A stretch of DNA of 64,000 nt from Plantago elongata (Eukaryota > Streptophyta > Magnoliopsida > Lamiales > Plantaginaceae): positions 26,591-90,590 of the forward strand of contig JAYMSP010000079.1 of assembly GCA_036897095.1 (NCBI GenBank), in the 5' to 3' direction. Made by a program: the position numbers and the translations under genes. Every line of letters starts with the position of its first letter. Position 1 is the first letter of the stretch. This document shows positions 58,201 to 64,000 of this stretch, one piece after another. The notes beneath the pieces are model-generated. The model was not told the origin of the DNA and searched no databases. It saw only the letters and a program-made list of their open reading frames with translations.

Positions 58201-61200
58201 AGTGGCAAGAACCTGTGAATAACACACCAAAATATTAGACATGTCAAAAAGAGCAAGATTTCAAATTAGTCATATTTCTATATACTCCATAATTCAGCAT
58301 AACAATGAATACACATTATGATAGTAAGAAATCAACACATGCTTTAAACGGGTGATCCCATGAACGGGTAAATCTCCAATATTATGTCCCACAAAAAATT
58401 CAATTATTATTGATTGTTACGGTGGTCTTTAAGCATAACAAGATTAAAGGTGAATTAGTACTATACAGAGCTTTTGAAACAAGATGCCACGTGTAGCTTG
58501 ACAATCCAAAACACATGAACAACTTCATAATGAAGCTCAGGCCACACACACACACACACACATATATATATACGGAAATCTCTTGTATTGCTAAGAAACT
58601 TATCATGGAGTTTTCTGAAAGATTCAAAATCTTGTATAAAGTATAACCTACAGAATAAATTTAATCATTACGGATCATCATGACATGTTAATAACTTTCA
58701 ACATCTTACCTCCTTGTATACATGAAGTGGAAGGGGTAATCCGAGAAAAGTCATCCATGCTTTAGTGAATTTCGATTTTATTTTCTTTGCAACACTTCGT
58801 GATGATAACGCCTGTGAGATGCAAAATGATAGAAAGCAAATGAGAAAAAATTGGTCAAGTAACTGTTCTAAGATACAGCTTAGCAAATTATGTTATCCAA
58901 TTGCCATAGACCAACCTTGTCATCAGTTTTACTAGATTTATGAGACTTGGCCTGTTTTCCGTCCAAGGCAACAGATTTTTTGCTTTTGGAACTCTCGGTG
59001 AAAATGCCTATCATAAAATGGAACAAAATCAGTGCTGCAGTCACAAAAAAATAAGAAAAACAACATCCCAAACTTTCATTGGAAGCTCAACATATGAATC
59101 TGAGCAATCAAATCACTGAAAATGAGGCACATAGTGCAAAATACCAAATAATTTGTTTCTGACAAACCATTAATCTACTCCCTCCATTTCACTAAAAGAT
59201 TTCTATTTCTCCACTTTGGGCGTTTCACTAAAACCTTTCCAATTCATTTTATGGAAACCCACCATCTCCACTTATTAAATTTTTAATCACTCTCTCACTT
59301 ATCAATTCTCTCTCTCTTACTCGTTACCATCCCACATGCTACTTTATCAATATAAACCAGTTTTCACATCCTTCTTAACAGTTGTGCCTAAAGAAAATGT
59401 AAAACTTTTAAGGGAATGGAGGGAGTACTATGGATAACATAAGATGCTTATACTCACTTTCATATGATAACCTATTATTATAACAGATCAGAGATAGCGT
59501 TGGAACTTGCTGCAGGGATATTCACTAATCCGCCTTAAAGAAGACAATAATAGGTCTAAAGTTTGCATTCTTCAAATCCTATAACAAATCGCAAGAAGAG
59601 CAATGCTTGCTCACAGTTGCAAGAGGACATGATGAGCACAAGGACAGGCTTCAGTCTATACACGAAGGAGATTGGTACATATTCATATCTTGCAGCTTAA
59701 GGTTACCTCCTAACTTATAATGTGCAATGAGTCAATATAAATGAACAAGGACAAGATCAAGTTAATAACTGGTTCAATTTCTTTAACCTAAGGTGTTCCT
59801 AAAAACTGCATTTATTGAACATTCAACCTTTGTTTATGCTGATTGCAGAAGAACACATAGATTAAATTTCTTAGGTGTGGTGTCAACCAAGGACACATAT
59901 TAACATGTAAAATACAAGAATCATGAGGGACAACAAATACGAATCAGATATGTTGATGGCCTGTGGCGTCAGCCTAACATAAATTTAGCTAAGACATTAC
60001 CCAGCTCATTCCACATTTCATGGTCAGGGCTCTTGTCAGAAGCTTCCAGCGGCGGGATATGAGAAAGTAAATAATGAATCTTCAGAATGGGAAGCTCTAT
60101 GCTGCATATACAACAGAATAGAATTAGATCAACCTCGTGGTTTTTGGGGGTGGGGGTGGGGTGGTGTGGTGGACGAGGTAAAGAAGAATACAGTCAATTT
60201 ACAGGAAAATTAAAAAACAAAGGAACTTCCCAAATTATGAAACATCATTTACAATAAGATGTCCTAAGGGGTTCCAGTGCTCCTCACAACACAAGTTCAT
60301 CTAAATTAAATAGGAGGAAGACCACCATATATATGTACAACAATTTCACGGAAGAGTAGTACTCCAGAGACAGATTTAGTTGCCTAGTTCAGTGATAAAG
60401 TTGATTGCATATTCAGTGAATTTTCATTTCAAATTACCAGATTACTATTACGAAAAACACTGACCTTGGTTTTAGCTGGATTTCAACATCAGGATCTCGT
60501 CTTCCATTTTCATCTGTGAAGTATAAAATATGAAATAAGTAAAAACTAAAAAACCATGAGTACATTGAAGAGATTATTTAATATCACAACTCCATAGTTG
60601 AGGAAGGCAATATATCGGAGAGAGAATGCACCTTTTACTTCCAAATTCCGAGCTAGTTTTTCAAGGCTGATGTAAGTGAAGTAACTGCAAACAGCGCAAC
60701 AGCATTGATACCATTAATTAAACGAAGAATAAGGGCAAACATGTCAACTGGGTGAAGTGCATATGATATGATTAGAAGTGCACATTCAGCCAGAAACAAA
60801 CTTATCAGCTGCAATACCATTGACTATCTAGCATGTCACGGGTGTGTCATACTCTTATATATCTCAACATGCTTCAGTATCAACAACATTATCAAGATAC
60901 TCCACTTCTTTAACGTATATTACTATACAAACATTCAGACATACAATGACGAAACATAAGTATCAAGAGTAGGTGAAACACACCGGACATCAACGTAACT
61001 GAAGTACTTGGTTGCAAGCAACTCCAACACATTATCATCAACACCAAAAACAGAGTGAATCTGCATAAGAAACAACCAAGAGTGAAATAAAAAAAGAAAA
61101 ACAATATAGACTAACCATTCAATAATTATAATGAAAATCAAATATAATAAAAGCATAGAAAACAGAATAGGAGCTTTTATTTAATACTTTAATACTTGAT

Positions 61201-62724
61201 AAAAAAACTTACTGTAGTATTCAGAAGCTTGTGATAAATTGAAGAATTAAATTTCCCAGCATTTCCAACCTTAACAAACTCCATTAACGTATCGAGCACA
61301 ACTTCCTGAATCAAAACGGAGAATTACTAATAGTTATAACTAATAATAGCAGTAGAACTTATAAGCAGAAATTTTATTAACATATCAAGCACAATTTCCT
61401 GAATCAAAACACAGGAAATTACTAGTAATTATAACTAAAAAGAATAATATCGCTTATGAACAGAAACTCTGTTAACATATCAAGCACAATTTCCTGGATC
61501 AAAACATGAAGAACTACTACTAATTATAACTATAACAGAAATATAGTTTATGAACAGAAACTTGATCAGCATATCGAGTACAATTTCCTGAACCAAAAGA
61601 TGGAGAATTGCTACAAATTATAACTAAGAACAACAATACAGCTTATGAATAGAGAACAATCCGACAATGGAGAATTACAACTTGTTATTATAACTAACAA
61701 ATAACAACAGTACAGCTTACGAAGAGAGAACAATCCAACAATGGAGAATTACCAGTAGTTATGACAAATAAAAGTAAAACAGCTTATGAATAGAGACGAT
61801 CCAACAATGGAAAATCACTACTAGTTATACCTAATAACAACAGCACAGCTTACGAATAAGGAACAATCCAACAACGAAGAATTACTACTACTTAGACCTA
61901 ATAACAACTATAAGCTTACAAATAGAGAACGATCTATTGGTGGAGATTTACTACTAGTTATAACTAACAACAACAATACAGCTAAGGAATAGAGAAAGAT
62001 CCAACGATGGAGAATAGAAATACTACTAGTTATGACTAACAATAACAATACAGCCTATGCATAGAGAACGATCCAACGATGGAGAATTACTACTAGTTAA
62101 CTAACAGCTACAATACATCTTACTAATAGAGAACGATCCAACAATGGAGAATTACTACTAGTTGTAACAAACAACAACAATACAGCTTACGAATCGAGAA
62201 TGATCCAACAATGGAGAATTACTACTCGTTATGACAAACAACAACAGTACAGCTTACGAATAGAGAACGATCCAACAATGGGGAATTACTACTCGTTATG
62301 ACTAATAACAACAGTAGAGGTTATGAAAGAACAATCGAACAGAGTAGTATACCCGAAGAGCATCCTGAGATTTCGGAGAGGCGCTGAGCTGGATTAGGGA
62401 CGAGACTAGGTCATCGAACTTCGACCTCACCCAAGTGAGGTAGATGAATTCAGGATCGGCGGAATTGGAGGAATTGGAAGGAGTGGAGGAGGAAGGGAGC
62501 TGAGGGAGGAGCGGAGTGAAGAAGGATTGCAGAGAGAGGATAGATTCTAGGGCGTAATGCGGCGGCGAATCGGGGGTGATGAAGGTGAGGAGGATTGGGA
62601 GGTTGTTGACGTGAGCTCTCTCGCTGATGAGCTGCTTGCCTAGGGTTTTGAGCTCTGCGAGAGTGTATTTGGTGTTGTTGCTGCGACTCCTCTTCTGCTT
62701 CCTTTTTGTGGTGGTGGAAGACAT
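55245..62724 (-). CDS. NOC4: Nucleolar complex protein 4 homologue (NOC4/UTP19)
   Basis: Fifteen exons in transcript order: 62724-62353, 61305-61213, 61060-60984, 60684-60632, 60513-60465, 60101-60001, 59007-58916, 58811-58710, 58212-58154, 58061-57887, 57130-56957, 56527-56374, 55922-55865, 55788-55683, 55409-55245; 609 residues, all phases consistent. The N-terminus is basic (KRKQKRSRSN), then YTLAELKTLGKQLISERAHVN as in plant NOC4. The CBF/Mak21 (NOC) domain lies in exons 8-15: FTKAWMTFLGLPLPLHVYKE, DFLTKSYDIGGLVSVMALSS, SSLWEIDTLRHHYCPAVS and SDFPGWKF. NOC4 pairs with NOP14 in the small-subunit processome in the nucleolus and is needed for 40S maturation; the Arabidopsis gene is essential in embryos. 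Introns hold several repeats and a Stowaway element. Confidence 0.93.
56118..56339. repeat. recent tandem duplication (~111 bases, two copies) in NOC4 intron 12
   Basis: TGCAGTCACATGCAACTAAG...CATAAATAGGGAA occurs at 56118-56228 and 56229-56339. The copies are almost identical, differing only around CTCTCACG versus TTACT in the middle. This is a young duplication. Confidence 0.92.
58543..58572. repeat. (CA)n(TA)n microsatellite
   Basis: About nine CA units followed by about five TA units, in a NOC4 intron. Likely polymorphic. Confidence 0.85.
59176..59427. mobile_element. Stowaway MITE (59178-59425) in a NOC4 intron
   Basis: Flanked by TA on both sides. Left end CTCCCTCCATTTCACTAAAAG; right end, as reverse complement, CTCCCTCCATTCCCTTAAAAG. 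These are the standard Stowaway (Tc1/mariner-type) ends. Length 248 bases, no coding capacity. Confidence 0.9.
61306..62340. repeat. tandem repeat array filling NOC4 intron 1, with copies of the exon 2 edge
   Basis: From about 61650 to 62310 a ~65-75 base unit with GAACGATCCAACAATGGAG and ATTACTACTAGTTATA repeats about ten times. Nearer to exon 2, three ~92-base units (about 61370, 61465, 61555) carry AACATATCAAGCACAATTTC CTGAATC. That is a copy of the first ~20 bases of exon 2 with its acceptor (real edge: CGAGCACAACTTC|CTGAATC at 61305/61306). Confidence 0.85.
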
Positions 62725-64000
62725 GGCTGAGCTCCGGTGGTGTGGAGGCGGGAATGAGTAAATGTGACGTACGAGAAGGAGGGTTTAAGGGTTTAGATAT
62801 CGTGTCAAATCGAGGGAAATCGAGTTGTCTAAAATCTGAATACACTATCTCCGTAGACTCGGAGAATTGAGATAGCTAATTTTTATCGTAGTTAATTATG
62901 TTTCGACTATTACAACCTTTTCTAATTAAATTATAATAAAATTTTATTTTAATTTAAAATTATCTTAGTTACTTTATATGATACTAAAATAAATTTTAAG
63001 TTTAGATAGTAATATTTCAATCAATTCTAATATGTAACTCGAGTCCATTTTGAATTTATATACTAACATGAACTGGTGATAACTTCGTACCTTTTAAAAA
63101 AATAAGTTACTAAAGTTAAAAAATAAAAATGTACCTTAAGAACCAACACGTGGTTCATGTTATACAAGATTGTCCATGTTTCTAGGCATGTTTAAGAAAT
63201 CATAAGATTCGTTATTATATGTCCAGTGATGTGTAGTGAGTCTTTACGCAATGGGAAGTTTGAAGAACATATGAGGTCTCATACGTCATTCAAACGTAAT
63301 ATCTTCAAACCAGGAATGGTAGAAAGCTAAATTCGAAATGGTTTATTTTAAGCTAAATTGTAGACCATATTTACTATAAACTTTTGAGCTCCACGATATT
63401 TTTTTAATAAAATATTTGTTACGTAAATGCACAGCTTCTGAAACAAGTTAGCTGAAAAATGGTTTGAGAAGCTAATAAAGTTAATTTGGTGGAATAAAGA
63501 TGATACTTTCTTTTTTTTTGCTCATGTCAAAGTGATGGAATAGATGAAATTACTTTTACACTGGTCATGATAGTAACTTGTCAGCAACCTTGTCACATGT
63601 GTTTAGTAATACTGTTACTTGTGAGTTTTCACAGATTGTATTTATAATCAGCACTATGAAAATTCATTTTTTTATCTATAGGTTCTTGTTTTCTTCTGCC
63701 TAGAGCCATCAAACAAACAACTTACATTGCATAATGCTACAAGCTAGATTTGGTTTATCTCAAGGTAAAATTCGAATCTATTTAAGTTGGTCCAGTAATT
63801 GCCATAAGGATAAGGCCCATGAAATTAGAAGAGAAGAGAGCGAGAAAAGCTTGCAAACTCCCACATCAAGTTATACTGCAAGACAGGAGCAGTACATATA
63901 ACAGAGAGGCAATAGAACTGAGCACGACCTTACTTGAACAGGATCTGTTCTATAGGATCGTACCTCTGCATCCTTGATTTCTAAGGAGACAGAAAACCAA
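62725..64000. other. upstream of NOC4; no gene seen to the window end
   Basis: Promoter of NOC4, then AT-rich sequence. The last 350 bases (63650-64000) are less AT-rich and could border another gene, but no protein family was recognised. Confidence 0.4.

Noticed and set aside
61650-62310. CRISPR-like regular repeats
   Set aside because: Units are adjacent and diverged without unique spacers, and lie inside a plant intron. This is an ordinary tandem array.
302-62724. Biosynthetic or defence gene cluster
   Set aside because: Apart from the protease pair, neighbouring genes belong to unrelated pathways and both strands are mixed, which is normal for plant chromosomes.

Overview
The window is nuclear DNA from a flowering plant. 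It carries genes with up to 18 exons and AT-rich introns, and plant-only families: GAUT, EXORDIUM, TKPR1, a malectin-like receptor kinase, an RLCK-VII-type kinase and AVT3. The sequence style fits a core eudicot; I could not fix the family or species. Exons were joined by hand, checking reading phase at every junction and similarity to known families. There is no transcript evidence.

Layout, left to right: (1) 302-5535 +, a malectin-like receptor kinase whose exons run in phase into a second, RLCK-VII/PBL-like kinase, giving a tandem-kinase locus with an in-frame TGA late in the second kinase. (2) 7035-11476 +, a GAUT1-like galacturonosyltransferase. (3) 12053-14933 and 17304-20671 -, two tandem copies of a GPI-type aspartic protease, with a TRIM-like retroelement and a copia gag remnant between them and a small LTR-like insertion at a splice donor of the second copy. 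(4) 23779-24758, a non-autonomous hAT element with an 8-bp target duplication. (5) 25132-29251 +, an AAMP-like WD40 protein. (6) 30134-31162 -, a MAPKKK20-like kinase. (7) 32652-34528 +, a TANGO2-like protein. (8) 37100-38617 -, an EXORDIUM-like protein. (9) 43254-44567 -, an AVT3-type amino acid transporter. (10) 45730-52353 +, N-acetylglucosaminyltransferase I, with an apparent U12-type AT-AC intron. (11) 53233-54785 -, TKPR1-like tetraketide pyrone reductase. (12) 55245-62724 -, the NOC4 ribosome-assembly factor.

The genes are functionally unrelated neighbours, as usual in plants. Cell-wall and secretory themes recur: GAUT, GnT-I, EXORDIUM, the aspartic proteases and TKPR1.

The most striking features are the receptor-kinase plus cytoplasmic-kinase fusion, and a repeated pattern in which tandem duplication copied an exon edge with its splice site. 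That pattern is seen in first introns of the GAUT, WD40, GnT-I and NOC4 genes. In the kinase gene it appears to have produced a new coding exon.
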